A stretch of DNA of 64,000 nt from Lucinisca nassula (taxonomy: Eukaryota > Mollusca > Bivalvia > Lucinida > Lucinidae). Made by a program: the position numbers and the translations under genes. Of this stretch, positions 62,886-64,000 are shown in pieces; position 1 is the first letter of the stretch, and each line of letters opens with the position of its first letter. The stretch is from NCBI GenBank assembly GCA_963580285.1, contig OY757010.1, positions 64,750,406 through 64,814,405 on the forward strand, read 5' to 3'. Under the pieces are notes generated by a model. It saw only the letters and a program-made list of their open reading frames with translations. It was not told the origin of the DNA and searched no databases.

Positions 62886-63693
62886 TCACAGAAGCATCAA
62901 ACCTTCCACAAATATTCCACATGGAGAGAGGATGAACCCTGTTGATTTTCAAGGTCAAATGTCAAGATCACAATGGACTTGACATTAAAAACCTTGTGAA
63001 CAGGAAAGAATACAAAGCTATCATCATAGACTTTCCACAAATGTTCCCCATGGAGAAAAGATGAACCCTATTGATTTTCAAGGTCTAGAGTCAAAGGTCA
63101 AGGTCACAATGGACTCTACATTAAAAACCTTATGAACAGGATAGAAGACAAAACTATCATCATAGAAGCATCATACCTTCCACAATTGTTCCCCATGGAG
63201 AGAGGATGAACCCTACTGATTTTCAAGGTCAAGGGTCAGAGGACAAGGTTACAATGGACTTGATATTAAAATCCTTGTGAACAGGATATAAGAGAAAGCT
63301 ATCATTATAGAAGCATCAAACCTTCTGCAGATGTTCCCCTTGGAGAGAGGATGAACCCTGTTGATTTTCAAGGTTAAGGGTCAAAGGTCAAGGTCACAAT
63401 GGACTTGAACAGGATAGAAGACAAAGCTATCATCATAGAAACATCAAACCAACCACAAATGTTCCCCATGGAGACAGGATGAACCCTATAGTTTTTCAAG
63501 GTCATAGGTCACTGTCACAATGGCTTTAACAGTAAAAACCTTGTGAACAGGATAGTAGACAAAGTGATCATCGCAGCATCAAAAGTAATCTATAACACTT
63601 AACAGGTCAGACATGTTCAGATTGGATTTAGATGCTGATGAGTTGTATGCAGTTGGGAGAGGATGCTACGCTTGCGTTGCCTTGCTCCACTTA
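62886..63693 (+). mobile_element. 5'-truncated Helentron-like element related to 52111
   Basis: Five diverged units of about 135 bp (AGAAGCATCAAACCTTCCAC, GAGGATGAACCCTGTTGATT, GGGTCAAAGGTCAAGGTCAC) and the same 3' end as 52973: GTTGGGAGAGGATGCTACGC, TTGCGTTGCCTTGCT. The 5' palindrome and microsatellite are gone. Confidence 0.75.
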
Positions 63694-63754
63694 TTTCGGG
63701 CTGATCATTAATTACAGGTAAAAACCGTGGTATTCAGGAAAACCTTCCGCTGCA

Positions 63755-63842
63755 GAATTAGGCTTCTCATATGACTCGAATGAGGCTCGAACTCACAGCG
63801 GTGAGAGACCCAATGATTAATAGAAAGTGCTCTTATGGACAA
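63755..63842 (-). repeat. SINE family E fragment
   Basis: GAATGAGGCTCGAACTCACA (B-box complement) and GGTGAGAGACCCAATGATTA, the head part only. Confidence 0.6.
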
Positions 63843-63894
63843 GAATTTCTGCTTTTACAAATACTATATTTCTCCTAAATATTGAGACACCAAA

Positions 63895-64000
63895 AGAACA
63901 TAAATATATGCCTGAGAAAACACTGTATACCCAGATCAAGGAACAATCTGATCAGGTTCTACACTATATACAGTCAAACTTCAATGGCTCGAACACCTTT
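63895..64000 (+). repeat. P-type palindromic core and start of a pogo-like terminus
   Basis: ACACTGTATACCCAGATCAA and ATCTGATCAGGTTCTACACT form the degraded core. TACAGTCAAACTTCAATGGC at 63985 looks like a TA-CAGT terminus that continues out of the window. A similar piece is at 47144. Confidence 0.45.

Noticed and set aside
1..64000. Viral, phage or bacterial gene content
   Set aside because: No capsid, envelope, polymerase or bacterial operon signatures were found; the reverse transcriptase pieces are of non-LTR retrotransposon type.

Overview
The window is eukaryotic, repeat-dense, AT-rich DNA. It most likely comes from a bivalve mollusc: tRNA-derived SINEs, palindromic miniature elements and tandem-repeat elements carrying GTCC/GTCT microsatellites fill nearly all of it. 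The taxon is inferred from repeat style and from one gene and was not tested by a search. There is no bacterial, plasmid or phage content. Almost every long open frame is a by-product of a repeat.

One real protein-coding gene is recognised: a PYROXD2-type mitochondrial FAD-dependent oxidoreductase on the + strand. Its start codon is at 24277 and ten exons are seen up to 62692. The gene runs off the right edge, with about 382 residues encoded here against roughly 580 for the human protein. All exon junctions agree in phase. One exon is only 20 nt long and carries half of the dinucleotide-binding GxGxxG loop. A possible extra 57-nt in-frame exon lies at 62064-62120.

Layout. 1-8 kb: a large tandem-repeat element, palindromic MITEs and SINEs. 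8-12 kb: decayed dispersed repeats and SINEs. 12.8-19.7 kb: three tandem-repeat elements in a row. 19.8-21.1 kb: a broken mariner transposon. 22.8-23.6 kb: a non-LTR reverse transcriptase remnant, followed by a SINE just before the gene. 24.3-31 kb: exons 1 and 2 separated by a 3.86-kb TIR element with a 9-bp target duplication that hosts other elements. 31-47 kb: exons 3-6 among TTAA-target MITEs, a minisatellite built from the exon 5 splice-donor region, and a MITE split by a 3.3-kb stack of insertions. 49-54 kb: two large tandem-repeat elements, one holding a third. 54-64 kb: exons 7-9 and 11, inverted MITEs, a pogo/Tigger-like element inside another MITE, and a final truncated tandem-repeat element.

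The most striking theme is a recurrent architecture seen in over ten tandem-repeat elements: 5' palindrome, GTCC/GTCT microsatellite, tandem array of roughly 130-330 bp units, a 3' copy of the 5' terminal motif in inverse orientation, a short hairpin, and an end in CTAGTT or CTTGTT. This matches non-autonomous Helitron/Helentron-type elements. Many of the arrays also carry direct repeats of AGGTCA, the nuclear-receptor half-site.
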